Source of the DNA: Dyella amyloliquefaciens
Lineage (GTDB): Bacteria > Pseudomonadota > Gammaproteobacteria > Xanthomonadales > Rhodanobacteraceae
Assembly: GCF_004296575.1 (NCBI RefSeq)
Contig: NZ_SAYT01000002.1
Span: 372,001 to 436,000 of the forward strand
Direction: 5' to 3'
Length of the DNA: 64,000 nucleotides
Under the pieces are notes generated by a model that was not told the origin of the DNA, made no database searches, and was given only the letters and a program-made list of their open reading frames with translations. This document shows positions 48,062-62,219 of the stretch, in pieces. Made by a program: the position numbers and the translations under genes. Every line of letters begins with the position of its first letter. Position 1 is the stretch's first letter.

Positions 48062-48742
48062 TCAACCGATGCCGCCCAGCAAGGGCACGAAGCTGACCGC
48101 GCCCAGTTCCTCTTGAATGAAGTCACCCTGCCCGTCGCCACGCATGCGGATCAGCATCTGGTTGCTGGGCGAGCCGACCGGCGCCACCAGCACGCCCGTA
48201 GGGCTGAGCTGGTCGAGCACGGCGTGCGGGATTGCATCGCCGGCCGCGGTGAGGATGATGGCGTCGAACGGCGCCTCGTCGGCCCAACCGAGCTTGCCGT
48301 CGTCATGACGCGAGCGGATGTTGGTCAGGCCCAGCTGGCGGAAGCGACGACGCGCCTGGCGCAGCAGCTCCTCGATGCGCTCCACCGTATAGATCTGCGG
48401 CACCACCTGCGCCAGCACCACCGCCTGATAACCCGATCCGGTGCCGATCTCCAACACCTTCTGAGGCACGCCAAACTCCAGCAGGGCCTCGGTCATGCGC
48501 GCCACTACCCACGGCTGGGAGATGGTCTGACCATGGCCGATCGGCAATGCGGTGTTTTCATAGGCGCGTGAATGCAGCGCCTGGTCGATGAAATGATGGC
48601 GCGGCGTATTGCGGATCACGTCAATGACGCGCTGGTCGCGGATGCCATCTTCCTTGAGCTTGGTCGCCAGGCGATCACGCGCGCGCTGCGAGGTCATACC
48701 CTCGCCTTTCAATGCGGATGGCGGCAAAGGATGCACGTTCAT
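48062..48742 (-). CDS. pcm: Protein-L-isoaspartate O-methyltransferase
   Basis: This 226-residue enzyme repairs isoaspartyl residues in damaged proteins. It has PIGHGQTISQP, the VLEIGTGSGYQAVVLAQ SAM site and a GNL-type GVLVAPVGS segment. It starts 4 bp after the surE stop. The ATG at 48742 matches the length of Xanthomonas relatives. However, an internal ATG at 48697 is preceded by an AAAGGCGAGGG ribosome site and may be the true start, giving 211 residues. Confidence 0.93.
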   Translation of the reverse strand: MNVHPLPPSALKGEGMTSQRARDRLATKLKEDGIRDQRVIDVIRNTPRHHFIDQALHSRAYENTALPIGHGQTISQPWVVARMTEALLEFGVPQKVLEIGTGSGYQAVVLAQVVPQIYTVERIEELLRQARRRFRQLGLTNIRSRHDDGKLGWADEAPFDAIILTAAGDAIPHAVLDQLSPTGVLVAPVGSPSNQMLIRMRGDGQGDFIQEELGAVSFVPLLGGIG

Positions 48743-48746
48743 GCCC

Positions 48747-49538
48747 TCACGCCGCCTCTTCGGCGTTCTTGCCGCCGACGCCTTCGTTCAACGCACCCAC
48801 CCAGCTGCTGACTTTTTCCAGCGCCTGGAACCGCGTGAGATCCACATGGATGGGCGTCACCGAAACATAGCCGCGGCGCACCGCATTGAAGTCGGTGCCC
48901 GGACCGGCGTCATCGACGTCACCGGCAGGACCGATCCACCAGATGGTCTTGCCGCGCGGATCGGTCTGCTTGATGCACGGCGCCGAGCGATGGCGCTTGC
49001 CCAGGCGGGTGACCTCGAAGCCGCGGATTTCTTCCCAGGGGAGATCCGGCACGTTGACGTTGAGGATGGTGTCCGCGGGCAGCGGATCGACCAGCAGGCG
49101 CTCCATCAGGCGCAGCACGGCGTTGGCCGCCGACTCGTAATGGATGCCGGTGTGGTCCTTGCTCACCAGCGACACCGCGATGGCAGGCAGGCCGAGAAAG
49201 CGCCCTTCCATCGCCGCCGACACGGTGCCGGAATAGATCACGTCGTCGCCAAGATTGGCGGAGTTGTTGATGCCGGAAACAACGATATCCGGCTCGTAGT
49301 CGAGCATGCCGGCCAGTGCCAGATGCACGCAGTCCGTCGGCGTACCGGCGACGCGGAAATAGCCGTTGTCCATCTGCAACACGCGGATGGGGGCGTCCAG
49401 GGTGAGGGAATTGCTGGCGCCGGAGCGGTCACGGTCCGGCGCTACCACCGTAACCTGGCCGACCACGCCAAGGCGCTCGGCGAGCACGCGGATGCCAGGT
49501 GCGTCCACGCCGTCGTCGTTTGAAACCAGAACTCGCAT
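48747..49538 (-). CDS. surE: 5'/3'-nucleotidase SurE
   Basis: This 263-residue nucleotidase begins with [16 protein letters not shown], which carries the metal-binding NDD, and continues with [17 protein letters not shown] and [13 protein letters not shown], the standard active-site loops. It dephosphorylates nucleoside monophosphates and short polyphosphates. It is the first gene of surE-pcm-yqaA-nlpD and is divergent from the smr-domain gene. Confidence 0.95.
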   Translation of the reverse strand: MRVLVSNDDGVDAPGIRVLAERLGVVGQVTVVAPDRDRSGASNSLTLDAPIRVLQMDNGYFRVAGTPTDCVHLALAGMLDYEPDIVVSGINNSANLGDDVIYSGTVSAAMEGRFLGLPAIAVSLVSKDHTGIHYESAANAVLRLMERLLVDPLPADTILNVNVPDLPWEEIRGFEVTRLGKRHRSAPCIKQTDPRGKTIWWIGPAGDVDDAGPGTDFNAVRRGYVSVTPIHVDLTRFQALEKVSSWVGALNEGVGGKNAEEAA

Positions 49539-49716
49539 GATGATCCGTTCAAAGCCTGTCGCGGCGGTTCCGTCTCGACGAAACGCGCCGGGTGAAGCCT
49601 GAAGTCTACCGGACCGGGGCCGCGGTTTCACATTGCCCGAAAGCCCGGCTGAGTCGCCCGTCTCACGAGCCCCGCTCACTCCCGGCGCGACGCCGAATCC
49701 CTTCGACTGCATTACG

Positions 49717-50271
49717 ATGTCGGGCATGAAACACCGTCCTCCCGCCCCGGTCACTGACGACGATGCACGCCTGTTTCGCGAGGCCATCGGTGACGTGAAG
49801 CGCCTCGATCCGGTGGCCCCCGCACCCGCCGCACCCAAACCTGAGCCCGAGCCACGGATGTTCGAGGCGGATGAGGCCGCGGTGCCTGGCGAATTGCTGG
49901 ACATGGCATTCGATCCCACCCTGCTCGAGGTGGGCGAGGAGCTGAGTTACCTCCGGGACGGTTATTCGCCCAAGCTGCTGCGCCAGCTCAAACGCGGCCA
50001 GTTCAGCGTGCAGGACGACATCGACCTCCACCACATGAATGCCGCCGCGGCTCAGGCCTGCATCAACGACTTTCTCGCCGAAGCCAAGCGACGAGACATT
50101 CACTGTGTGCGCATCGTGCACGGAAAGGGACTGCGTTCGCGCGCGGCCGGGCCGGTGCTGAAGGCGCTGACGGACCGGATGTTGCGGCGGCGTGATGACG
50201 TGGTGGCGTTTGCTTCGGCTAGGCCGATGCAGGGAGGGACGGGGGCGGTGGTGGTGCTTTTGAAGGGGTGA
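49717..50271 (+). CDS. Smr-domain protein
   Basis: This ~184-residue protein has a C-terminal Smr domain (~100-184) with [21 protein letters not shown] and a final VVVLLKG strand. The LDLH-like and HGKG motifs are those of the nuclease-type Smr fold, as in SmrA/YdaL proteins. The N-terminal part is Pro/Ala-rich. The start is uncertain: ATG at 49717 or 49726, both with weak ribosome sites. It may cleave nucleic acid; the in vivo role is unclear. Confidence 0.9.
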   Translation: MSGMKHRPPAPVTDDDARLFREAIGDVKRLDPVAPAPAAPKPEPEPRMFEADEAAVPGELLDMAFDPTLLEVGEELSYLRDGYSPKLLRQLKRGQFSVQDDIDLHHMNAAAAQACINDFLAEAKRRDIHCVRIVHGKGLRSRAAGPVLKALTDRMLRRRDDVVAFASARPMQGGTGAVVVLLKG

Positions 50272-50413
50272 GTGTTCGCTCGCCCTTCATCGCGAATCTT
50301 CTGTTGCGGGAGCGCGCCCGGCGCGCGACCGGCCTGCCGCGATTTCCCATATGCCGTTTCAGGTGCACTCGGAAAGGAGCAGGAGATGCGCTCGTTTCGT
50401 GAGGCGAGCTTTT

Positions 50414-50475
50414 ACTCCCTCTCCCTCCGGCGACCCGAAGGTAGTCCCTGTGGGAGAGAGGGCTGGGGAGAGGGT
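50414..50475. repeat. CCCTCTCCC-type intergenic inverted repeat
   Basis: An inverted repeat pairs CTCCCTCTCCCTC at 50415-50427 with GGGAGAGAGGGC and GGGGAGAGGG at 50452-50474. Similar elements are dispersed between genes in Xanthomonads. It may form a hairpin at the 3' ends of neighbouring transcripts. Confidence 0.55.
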
Positions 50476-50590
50476 GCGACTCTTGCCCCAGGTCCCATTG
50501 TTGAGGTCTAGAGCCTTTTTTCCATTCGATGCGTGGCCGCCAGCGTGCCGCCTACGCGGCGGGCGTTTCGATCCCCTGCCGGCGCTCGAG

Positions 50591-50701
50591 TCACTTTTCT
50601 TTTGCTGGCCCACGCACGCGCTCTTTGCGTGCGAACGGCGAAGCCGGCCCGAAGGGCGGAGGGCGAATGCCCGGAGTCAAAGAAAAGTAACCCAAAGAAA
50701 A
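50591..50701. repeat. AAAGAAAAGTAACCC-type intergenic element
   Basis: Imperfect terminal inverted repeats (TCACTTTTCTTTTG at 50591-50604 and CAAAGAAAAGTAACCC at 50678-50693) flank a GC-rich core with a CGCACGC/GCGTGCG stem. I recognise this style as a dispersed non-coding repeat of Xanthomonadales; it carries no gene. Confidence 0.55.
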
Positions 50702-50870
50702 TGGCCCTAAGAGCCAGGGCTCATAGCGGTATGGGGGATAGAAGCGTCAGATGACCGGTGCAAGCCGAATTACGAACGTCCTACCTCATAGGGCGCGGCT
50801 ACACCGCAACGCGCCGTGGCGGTGGGAGCTTAAAGCTGCGCAGCTGCTCCGCCGCAAGGATCACTGAAGT

Positions 50871-51884
50871 TCAAGTCCTCGCCAACTCTCTAACAACCGT
50901 CGTCGCATACGCGCCCGCCGGCAGCTCAAAGCTCAGCTCCAGCGCATCGCCTTCCAGCCAGCGCCAGCTGAGATTGCGCGGAATCATGCGCAGCGCGCGG
51001 CGTTCCTGGTCCATCTTGGCGGCGACCAGGCCGTCGGAAAGATCGGCGTTCGCCGCTGCAACCGCATGCTCCAGCGCAGCCACCTCCGCCTGGGTCGGCG
51101 GCTCGCCACGACCCCACAGCGGACCCGAGGGATGGATGTCGCCTTTCGCCAACCGCTCGGAAAGCACGGCATCGAAGTGCTCCGGACCGAACCACGATCG
51201 TGAGCCATCCAGCGACCAGATCTCGCCATCCATCGGCGAGTCCCAGCAGCCCTGCTCGACGCGTGCGGCCAGCACGCCATTGAAGATGTGCGAGCGTGCT
51301 GCGGAGAGCAGGAAATGTCGCTTGTCGCGATCGACACGACGCCCGGCGAACATCGCTCTCGCCTGCGCCACGTTGCCGCCTTCGCGACCGAAGCGCTGCT
51401 CGCCGAAATAGTTGGGCACGCCACGCTGCTTGATCTGGGCGAGCACCTGCTCTGCCACGTCACGATCACCCTGCACTTCTCGCAGCACGAGCACGAACCG
51501 GTTGCCGCGCAAGGCGCCGCGCTTGAGCTTGCGCTTATGGCGCGTCGCGGCCAGCACCTTCACTTCCGCGTGCGGAAAGGTAGACCAGTCGGGATCGGGC
51601 TTGCCTGCCAGTTGCACCGAGAAGGTCTGGCGCGTGACCGCATGGCGGTCCTTGAGGCCCGCGTAACCCACATTGAGCGGCGGCACTTCGGCGAAACGCG
51701 CGAGCTCTTTCGCCACCCAGTCGGTATTGGAGCCGCGCTTCTCTACCCACAGCAGCGCGTGTTCGCCTTCACCGTCGGCGTCATAGCCAAGGATTTCCTC
51801 GACCTGGAAATCCTCGGGGCTGGCGCGCACCACGGCAGTCAGCGACGGGTTGCCATAGGCATAGGGCAATTCAAGATCGGACAT
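50871..51884 (-). CDS. truD: tRNA pseudouridine(13) synthase TruD
   Basis: This 337-residue pseudouridine synthase has the TruD signature GYAGLKDRHAVTRQ containing the catalytic aspartate, RGNRFVLVLRE and the PNYFGEQRFGR segment. It modifies U13 of tRNA-Glu. It follows mgtE by 55 bp in the same direction, so it is probably at the end of the ispD-ispF-mgtE-truD transcript. Confidence 0.95.
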   Translation of the reverse strand: MSDLELPYAYGNPSLTAVVRASPEDFQVEEILGYDADGEGEHALLWVEKRGSNTDWVAKELARFAEVPPLNVGYAGLKDRHAVTRQTFSVQLAGKPDPDWSTFPHAEVKVLAATRHKRKLKRGALRGNRFVLVLREVQGDRDVAEQVLAQIKQRGVPNYFGEQRFGREGGNVAQARAMFAGRRVDRDKRHFLLSAARSHIFNGVLAARVEQGCWDSPMDGEIWSLDGSRSWFGPEHFDAVLSERLAKGDIHPSGPLWGRGEPPTQAEVAALEHAVAAANADLSDGLVAAKMDQERRALRMIPRNLSWRWLEGDALELSFELPAGAYATTVVRELART

Positions 51885-51939
51885 GGGACTCCACCGGTCA
51901 TGCCGGCATCAACAGAAGGTCAGACGCGCCAAAGGCGCA

Positions 51940-53358
51940 TTACATCAGGAACAGCGTGGCGAGGCCGAGAAAGATGAAGAAGCCGCCTGAGTCGGTCATG
52001 GCGGTGATCATTACGCTGGATCCCAGCGCCGGATCGCGGCCCAGCTTCGTCATCAGCATGGGAATGGCCACGCCGCAGAATGCCGCAAGCACCAGGTTGA
52101 GCGTCATCGCGGCGGTCATCACGACGCCCAGCGGCAGGTTGTCGTAGAGCATCCACGCCACCACGCCGATCACGCTGCCCCAGACAAGGCCGTTGACCAG
52201 CGCCACGATGATCTCCTTCAGCCACAAGCGCCGGGCGCTCGCCGGTGAGATCTGGTCCAGTGCCAACGCGCGCACGATCATGGTGATGGTCTGGTTGCCC
52301 GAGTTGCCGCCGATGCCGGCGACGATGGGCATCAAGGCCGCCAGCGCCACCAGATGCTGGATGGAACCTTCGAACAGGCCGATCACGCGCGAGGCGATGA
52401 AGGCTGTGACAAGGTTGACCGCCAGCCACGCCCAGCGATTGCGCACGGACTTCCAGGCCGAGGCGAAGATGTCTTCCTCTTCGCGTAGACCGCCACGGCT
52501 CAACGCTTCGCTTTCGCTCTCTTCGCGCAGCACGTCCACCATCGCATCGATGGTGATGCGGCCGATCAGGTGGCCGCTGCCATCGACCACCGGCGCGGTG
52601 ACGAGGTCGTAGCGCTCGAAGGCCTGCGCGGCTGCGTAGGCGTCGTCGGTGGGGTGAAATGTGTTGACGTCTGGCGCCATCACGGCGCTGACCGTCTTGT
52701 CCGGCGAATTGACCAGCAGCCAGTGCAGCGGCAGCACGCCAGTCAGCAGGTTTTCCTGGTTGACCACGAACAGCTTGTCGGTCTGCTCGGGCAATTCGTC
52801 GAAGCGGCGCAGGTAGCGCAGCACGGTTTCCAGTGTGATGTCTTCGCGGATGGTGACCATCTCGAAGTCCATCAACGCACCGATCTGGTCGTCCGGATAG
52901 GACAACGCGGCCTGCACGCGCTCGCGCTGCTGCGCGTCGAGGCTGGCCATCAGTTCGGGCAGTACCCCGGTGGGCAGGTCTTCGACGAGATCGGCCAGTT
53001 CGTCCGCGTCCAGCGGCTCGACAGCAGCGAGGATCTCCTGCTCGTCCATGTCCGCGATGAGCGTTTCTCGCACCGCGTCCGACACTTCCAGCAGGATTTC
53101 GCCGTCGCGATCTGCCTTCACCCGTTGCCAGACGGCCAGGCGGCTTTCCAGCGGCAACGCTTCCAGCACATAGGCGATATCGGCCGGATGCAGTGCGTCG
53201 AGCAGGCGCTGCAATTCCGTCTGGCTTTCGCGAAAACCCTGGTCGGTATCGGGTTCCGGGAGTTGCCCCAGCCCGTGCAGCTTGCGCAGCAACTCGCTGA
53301 TGAGATCAAGCTGCTCGTGCAACCGCGAAGCCGAGCCGCGGGCGCCGGCCTCACTCAT
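51940..53358 (-). CDS. mgtE: Magnesium transporter MgtE
   Basis: This 472-residue protein has an N-terminal superhelical domain (~40-155), a CBS pair (~160-285) that senses Mg2+, and a C-terminal domain with five helices including the [15 protein letters not shown] pore segment. It imports Mg2+ at the inner membrane. It starts in an ATGA overlap with ispF, so it is an operon member rather than a free-standing regulated gene, and there is no room for a magnesium riboswitch leader. Confidence 0.95.
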   Translation of the reverse strand: MSEAGARGSASRLHEQLDLISELLRKLHGLGQLPEPDTDQGFRESQTELQRLLDALHPADIAYVLEALPLESRLAVWQRVKADRDGEILLEVSDAVRETLIADMDEQEILAAVEPLDADELADLVEDLPTGVLPELMASLDAQQRERVQAALSYPDDQIGALMDFEMVTIREDITLETVLRYLRRFDELPEQTDKLFVVNQENLLTGVLPLHWLLVNSPDKTVSAVMAPDVNTFHPTDDAYAAAQAFERYDLVTAPVVDGSGHLIGRITIDAMVDVLREESESEALSRGGLREEEDIFASAWKSVRNRWAWLAVNLVTAFIASRVIGLFEGSIQHLVALAALMPIVAGIGGNSGNQTITMIVRALALDQISPASARRLWLKEIIVALVNGLVWGSVIGVVAWMLYDNLPLGVVMTAAMTLNLVLAAFCGVAIPMLMTKLGRDPALGSSVMITAMTDSGGFFIFLGLATLFLM

Positions 53359-53831
53359 GCCATGACCAGCAACACGCAGGCCTGGGCGGCGATGCCTTCG
53401 CCGCGACCGGTGAAGCCGAGCTTCTCGGTGGTGGTGGCCTTGATGCTCACGCGGCCGATATCACATCCCAACTCTTCGGCCACTGCTTCGCGCATGGCCA
53501 GGGAGTGCGGCCCCACCTTCGGCGCCTCGCAGATCACCGTGACGTCGGCATTGCCCAGGGCGTAGCCCTGCTCGCGCATCAGCTTTGCGGCGTGGCGCAG
53601 GAAGATCCGGCTGTCCGCGTTGCGCCATTGCTCCTGGCTCGGCGGGAAATGACGACCGATATCGCCCAGCGCCAGCGCACCGAAGATCGCGTCGCACAGG
53701 GCATGAATCACCACGTCGCCATCGGAATGCGCCACCACGCCGCGGTTATGCGGCACACGCACGCCGCCGAGCATCACGTGGTCGCCCTCGCCAAAGACGT
53801 GGACATCGAAGCCCTGGCCGATCCGCATCAT
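53355..53831 (-). CDS. ispF: 2-C-methyl-D-erythritol 2,4-cyclodiphosphate synthase
   Basis: This 158-residue enzyme of the MEP isoprenoid pathway has the metal ligands in GFDVHVF (D and H) and [14 protein letters not shown], and the [12 protein letters not shown] terminus. AGGAGC precedes the first of two consecutive ATG codons (53831 chosen; 53828 possible). It converts the ispE product to the cyclodiphosphate. It lies between ispD (11 bp gap) and mgtE (overlap). Confidence 0.96.
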   Translation of the reverse strand: MMRIGQGFDVHVFGEGDHVMLGGVRVPHNRGVVAHSDGDVVIHALCDAIFGALALGDIGRHFPPSQEQWRNADSRIFLRHAAKLMREQGYALGNADVTVICEAPKVGPHSLAMREAVAEELGCDIGRVSIKATTTEKLGFTGRGEGIAAQACVLLVMA

Positions 53832-53842
53832 CGAGTTGCTCC

Positions 53843-54532
53843 TTACTTCGTACGCGGCAACAGAAATTCGGCCAGCGCGAAATCCGCGGCCGTCGTCACC
53901 TTGATGTTGTCTTCGGCGCCTTCGACCAGCAAAGGTGCAAAGCCTGCACGCTCCATCGCCATCGCCTCGTCGCTCACCGTGATGCCCGCAGCCGATGCCG
54001 CTTGCAGCGCCCATGAAAGATCGCCGCGACGGAACATCTGCGGCGTGAAGGCGCGCCAGCGATGGTCGCGCGGCTCGGTTTCATGGCTGCGCCCGTCGCC
54101 ACCCGCACGCTTGAGCGTATCGCGCAGCGGGGCGCCAAGCAGGCCGCCGCCGGCCGGCACACCCTTCTCGATCAGCCGGGCGATGTCGGCTTCGCGCACG
54201 CAAGGACGCGCAGCGTCGTGCACCAGCACGAATGCGTCTTCAGAGACTTCCGCAGGAAGTGCATTGAGTCCAGCGAGCACGGAATCGCAGCGCTCGGCGC
54301 CGCCGATGGCCGTCAGCACCGGCTTGCCGCCGAGCTGGGCGATGGACGGCCAGAGTTCGTCGCCCGCGCCGAGCACCACCATCAGGCCGGCAATCAACGG
54401 ATGGGCGGCCAGCCGATCCAGCGTGTGCAGGATCAACGGACGCCCTGCGAGCGGCAGGTATTGCTTGGGAAGATCGCCACCGACCCGGGTGCCGCGACCC
54501 GCCGCCGGCACCACGCACCACAGGGCCGCCAT
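53843..54532 (-). CDS. ispD: 2-C-methyl-D-erythritol 4-phosphate cytidylyltransferase
   Basis: This 229-residue nucleotidyltransferase has the CTP-binding [20 protein letters not shown] region, VHDAARPCV and the late DNIKVTT motif. It makes CDP-ME from MEP in isoprenoid synthesis. It starts 2 bp after ftsB, in the usual ftsB-ispD-ispF order. Confidence 0.96.
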   Translation of the reverse strand: MAALWCVVPAAGRGTRVGGDLPKQYLPLAGRPLILHTLDRLAAHPLIAGLMVVLGAGDELWPSIAQLGGKPVLTAIGGAERCDSVLAGLNALPAEVSEDAFVLVHDAARPCVREADIARLIEKGVPAGGGLLGAPLRDTLKRAGGDGRSHETEPRDHRWRAFTPQMFRRGDLSWALQAASAAGITVSDEAMAMERAGFAPLLVEGAEDNIKVTTAADFALAEFLLPRTK

Positions 54533-54534
54533 GA

Positions 54535-54858
54535 TCAGCGGCCGCCGGTGGAAGCGGCCGGCGCGGGCGCCTGGTTGGCGCCCGGCTTTTCAACCACCTG
54601 GTAGAACGTCTCGCCCGGCTTGATCAGGCCCAGCTCGGCACGTGCACGCGCCTCGACGGCCTGTTCGCCGTGCTTGAGGTCGTCCACGTCCGCGCCCAGC
54701 GCCTGGTTGCGCTGCTGCAGCTTGTCGTTGTCCTCGCCCTGCTTTTTAACGGCCGCGCGCAAGGTTTCCACCTCGCGCACGCCGCCATTGCCGTGCCACA
54801 GTTTCATCTGCAGCGCGATCAGCAGGACGATAAGGATCAGGGCGACCCAACGCACCAT
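54535..54858 (-). CDS. ftsB: Cell division protein FtsB
   Basis: This 107-residue bitopic membrane protein has one N-terminal helix (~4-21), a coiled coil (~30-75) and a Pro/Ala-rich tail. It joins FtsL and FtsQ in the divisome. The ATG at 54858 starts directly at the membrane segment MVRWVALILIVLL. It lies between eno (19 bp gap) and ispD, the conserved position. Confidence 0.94.
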   Translation of the reverse strand: MVRWVALILIVLLIALQMKLWHGNGGVREVETLRAAVKKQGEDNDKLQQRNQALGADVDDLKHGEQAVEARARAELGLIKPGETFYQVVEKPGANQAPAPAASTGGR

Positions 54859-54877
54859 GGGCGATCTGTGCTCCCTG

Positions 54878-59079
<4,202 letters not shown>

Positions 59080-59131
59080 TGGAGGGTGGACCGAAACCCG
59101 GTCGCGCCGTCGTTCCCTGCCCTCCAAAAAC

Positions 59132-59153
59132 AAAGGCGCCCGAAGGCGCCTTT
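59132..59153 (-). terminator. Terminator of the cyo operon
   Basis: A perfect stem of AAAGGCGCC and GGCGCCTTT with a 4-nt CGAA loop lies 22 bp past the cyoD stop. On the minus strand it is followed by TTTG and further T residues, consistent with intrinsic termination. Confidence 0.75.
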
Positions 59154-59175
59154 GCGATGACTCCCGAAGCCGGCC

Positions 59176-59553
59176 TTATTCCACCGGCATCATGTGGGAC
59201 GTCGGGTGCATCATGTTCACATTCATGTTGTGCAGCACCCACAGCGAGCCGACCACCACGATGGCCAGGATCAGCAGGGTGAACAGCATGATGGCGAGGT
59301 TGCTGCGCTGCGACGGCGACGTGCCCATGTGCAGGAAGCAGACCAGCTGGACGACCAGCTGCGCCACGCCGAACACGATGATGCCCGGCATCATCAGGTC
59401 ATGTGGCACCAGGCCGCTCATGACCACGCCGAACGAGGCGAGGGTCAGCACCACCGACAGCGCGAAGCCGATCAGGTAGGACTTGGTGCTGCCATGGTCG
59501 GCATGGGCGGCATCGTGATGGGCCGCGTCGTGGGAATCGTGAGCACCGGACAT
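59176..59553 (-). CDS. cyoD: Cytochrome bo oxidase subunit IV
   Basis: This 125-residue inner-membrane protein has a His-rich N-terminus and three helices. Subunit IV assists CuB insertion and assembly of the oxidase. The ATG at 59553 overlaps the cyoC stop as TGATG. It is the last cyo gene here; a haem O synthase gene (cyoE) does not follow. Confidence 0.93.
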   Translation of the reverse strand: MSGAHDSHDAAHHDAAHADHGSTKSYLIGFALSVVLTLASFGVVMSGLVPHDLMMPGIIVFGVAQLVVQLVCFLHMGTSPSQRSNLAIMLFTLLILAIVVVGSLWVLHNMNVNMMHPTSHMMPVE

Positions 59554-60188
59554 CAGATGGCCCCCCGCAAGTAGACGAAGGTGAACACGCAGATCCAGAC
59601 GATATCCAGGAAGTGCCAGAACAGGCTCAGGCACGACAGGCGGCGACGGGTGTCGTCGTTGAGGCCGAAGCGGCGCATCTGATCCATCATCACCACCAGC
59701 CAGATCAGGCCGCAGGTGACGTGCAGGCCGTGCGTGCCCACCAGGGTGAAGTAGCTGGACAGGAAGGCACTGGTGCTCGGGCCCGCGCCCTCATGGACGA
59801 GCTTGGCGAACTCGTAGACTTCCATGCCGATGAAGCCGGCACCGAACACGAAGGTCGCCGCCAGCCATGCCAGCAGCTTGCCCTTGTGGCCGGCATGCAT
59901 GTTGAGCATGGCCATGCCGAAGGTGACCGAGGAGATCAGCAGCAGCATGGTCTCGCCGAGCACGTAGGGCAGCTCGAACAATTCCTTGCCGGTGGGACCG
60001 CCCGCCGTGCTGTTGCACAGCACGGCAAACGTGGCGAACAGGCCCGAGAAAATCAGGCAGTCGCTCATCAGATAGATCCAGAACCCCAGCAGGGTCTTGG
60101 ATCCATCGTCGTGGTGGTGATGATCGACGCCGCCACCGTGGACGTCGTCGAGTGCGCCATGGGAGACGCTTACTGCGGCACTGCTCAT
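59553..60188 (-). CDS. cyoC: Cytochrome bo oxidase subunit III
   Basis: This 211-residue subunit has five predicted helices and the [20 protein letters not shown] start typical of bo-type subunit III. It stabilises the oxidase core. It starts 3 bp after the cyoB stop. Confidence 0.95.
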   Translation of the reverse strand: MSSAAVSVSHGALDDVHGGGVDHHHHDDGSKTLLGFWIYLMSDCLIFSGLFATFAVLCNSTAGGPTGKELFELPYVLGETMLLLISSVTFGMAMLNMHAGHKGKLLAWLAATFVFGAGFIGMEVYEFAKLVHEGAGPSTSAFLSSYFTLVGTHGLHVTCGLIWLVVMMDQMRRFGLNDDTRRRLSCLSLFWHFLDIVWICVFTFVYLRGAI

Positions 60189-60191
60189 GGG

Positions 60192-62216
60192 TTACGCCAC
60201 CTTCTGACGCTGGGGCGCCGCCACCGGAGCCACCTGCGTGGTCTGGATCTGCTGCAGCTTGGCGTGGCGCGAACGCTCGATCTTCTCGACCTCGGCCGCC
60301 GGCACCCAGTAATCGATGTCGCGGTCGTAAGCGCGCACGATGAACGCGGCGACCATGCCCACGAGGCCCACGGCAGCCATCCACCAGATGTGCCACACGA
60401 GCGCAAAGCCCAGGACCGTACCGAACGCGCCCATCACCACACCGACGCCGGTGTTGCGGGGCATATGAATGTCTTCGTACTTGGCAGGTTGCACGTAAGC
60501 GACTCCGTTTTGTTTGTCTTCCCAGAACTGATCCAACTCACGCACCTGCGGAAGCGTGGCGAAGTTGTAGAACGGGGCGGGAGAACTGATGGACCATTCG
60601 AGCGTGCGGCCACCCCACGGGTCGCCACTGGGATCGGTGAGCTTCTTGCGGTCACGGATGGACACGTAGAACTGCACGAGGGTGCAGAAGATGCCCACCG
60701 CGATGATGGCCGCGCCGAGCGCGGCGACGATCAGGTACGGCTGCCAGTCCGGGTTCGCGTAGTGGTTCATGCGACGCGTCATGCCCTTCAGGCCAAGCAC
60801 GTACAGCGGCGCGAAGGCCAGCCAGAAACCCACCAGCCAGCACCAGAACGATGCCTTGCCCCAGAACTCGTTGAGGCGGAAGCCGAAGGCCTTCGGGAAC
60901 CAGTAGTTGATCGCCGCGAACACGCCGAACACCACGCCGCCGATGATCACGTTATGGAAGTGCGCGATCAGGAACACGCTGTTGTGCAGGACGAAGTCCG
61001 CACCCGGCACGGCCAGCAGCACGCCGGTGACGCCGCCGATCACGAAGGTGACCATGAAGCCCACCGTCCACAGCATCGGCACGTTGTACTCGACGCGGCC
61101 GCGGAACATGGTGAACAGCCAGTTGAACAGCTTCGCACCGGTAGGCACCGAGATGATCATCGTCGTGATGCCGAAGAAGGCATTCACGCTGGCACCCGAG
61201 CCCATGGTGAAGAAGTGGTGCAGCCACACCACGAACGACAGCACGCCGATGCACGAGGTGGCGTACACCATCGACTTGTAGCCGAACAGCGGCTTCTTGG
61301 AGAACGTGGCGACGATTTCCGAGTACGCACCGAAGCACGGCAGGATCAGGATGTAGACCTCCGGGTGGCCCCAGATCCAGATCATGTTCACGTACATCAT
61401 GGCGTTGCCGCCAAGCTCGTTCGTGAAGAAGTGCATGTCGAGATAACGGTCGGCCGTGAGCAGCGCCAGCGTCACCGTCAGGATCGGGAAGGCAGCCACG
61501 ATCAGGATGTTGGTGACCAGCGAGGTCCACGTGAACACCGGCATCTGCATCAGCTTCATGCCGGGCGTGCGCATCTTCATGATGGTCACGATGAAGTTGA
61601 TGCCGCTCAGCGTGGTGCCGAGGCCGGACAACTGCAGTGACCAGATGTAGTAGTCCACGCCGACCGTTGGGCTGTACTGAATGCCCGACAGCGGCGGATA
61701 GGCCAGCCAGCCGGTGGCGGCGAAGTCGCCGACGAACAGCGACACCATCACCAGCACCACGCCCGACATGAACAGCCAGAAGCTGAGCGAGTTCAGGAAG
61801 GGATAGGCAACGTCGCGCGCACCGATCTGCAGCGGCACCACCAGGTTCATGAGACCCGTGATGAACGGCATCGCCACGAAGAAGATCATGATCACGCCGT
61901 GGGCGGTGAACACCTGATCGAAGTGATGCGGCGGCAGATAGCCGGCGGCATCGGAGGCGGCCATGGCCTGCTGCAGGCGCATCATGATGGCGTCGGAGAA
62001 GCCGCGAAGCAGCATCACCAGCGCCACGATGATGTACATGATGCCGATCTTCTTGTGGTCCACCGAGGTGAACCACTCCTTCCACAGGTAGCCCCACAGA
62101 CGGTACTTGGTGATGACGGCGAACAACGCCAGGCCACCGAGGATGACGGCGGCGAGCGTGCCCATCACGATCGGCTCGTGATACGGGATCGCGTCAAGGG
62201 TGAGCTTTCCAAACAT
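60192..62216 (-). CDS. cyoB: Cytochrome bo oxidase subunit I
   Basis: This 674-residue haem-copper oxidase subunit has about 14-15 helices. [10 protein letters not shown] carries the CuB histidine with its cross-linked tyrosine, WLHHFF supplies two more CuB histidines, and [10 protein letters not shown] carries the haem histidines. It oxidises ubiquinol and pumps protons. It lies 3 bp after cyoA. Confidence 0.97.
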   Translation of the reverse strand: MFGKLTLDAIPYHEPIVMGTLAAVILGGLALFAVITKYRLWGYLWKEWFTSVDHKKIGIMYIIVALVMLLRGFSDAIMMRLQQAMAASDAAGYLPPHHFDQVFTAHGVIMIFFVAMPFITGLMNLVVPLQIGARDVAYPFLNSLSFWLFMSGVVLVMVSLFVGDFAATGWLAYPPLSGIQYSPTVGVDYYIWSLQLSGLGTTLSGINFIVTIMKMRTPGMKLMQMPVFTWTSLVTNILIVAAFPILTVTLALLTADRYLDMHFFTNELGGNAMMYVNMIWIWGHPEVYILILPCFGAYSEIVATFSKKPLFGYKSMVYATSCIGVLSFVVWLHHFFTMGSGASVNAFFGITTMIISVPTGAKLFNWLFTMFRGRVEYNVPMLWTVGFMVTFVIGGVTGVLLAVPGADFVLHNSVFLIAHFHNVIIGGVVFGVFAAINYWFPKAFGFRLNEFWGKASFWCWLVGFWLAFAPLYVLGLKGMTRRMNHYANPDWQPYLIVAALGAAIIAVGIFCTLVQFYVSIRDRKKLTDPSGDPWGGRTLEWSISSPAPFYNFATLPQVRELDQFWEDKQNGVAYVQPAKYEDIHMPRNTGVGVVMGAFGTVLGFALVWHIWWMAAVGLVGMVAAFIVRAYDRDIDYWVPAAEVEKIERSRHAKLQQIQTTQVAPVAAPQRQKVA

Positions 62217-62219
62217 GGC

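Larger units (their letters stand above)
50272..50870. other. Intergenic region with repeats
   Basis: About 600 bp lie between the convergent smr and truD genes. It holds a REP-like GC palindrome near 50309-50335 (GGGAGCGCGCC/GGCGCGCGACC), a CCCTCTCCC/GGGAGAGGG element and an AAAGAAAAGTAACCC element, listed separately. Open frames here lack protein features. Positions 50702-50870 show nothing recognisable. Confidence 0.6.

Noticed and set aside
50272-50870. Possible CRISPR-like array
   Set aside because: The repeats are of different kinds and not regularly spaced; no spacer pattern and no cas genes are present.
59613-61640. 675-codon plus-strand frame over cyoB/cyoC
   Set aside because: Antisense to well-conserved oxidase genes; His/Arg/Glu-rich composition typical of GC-driven shadow frames.
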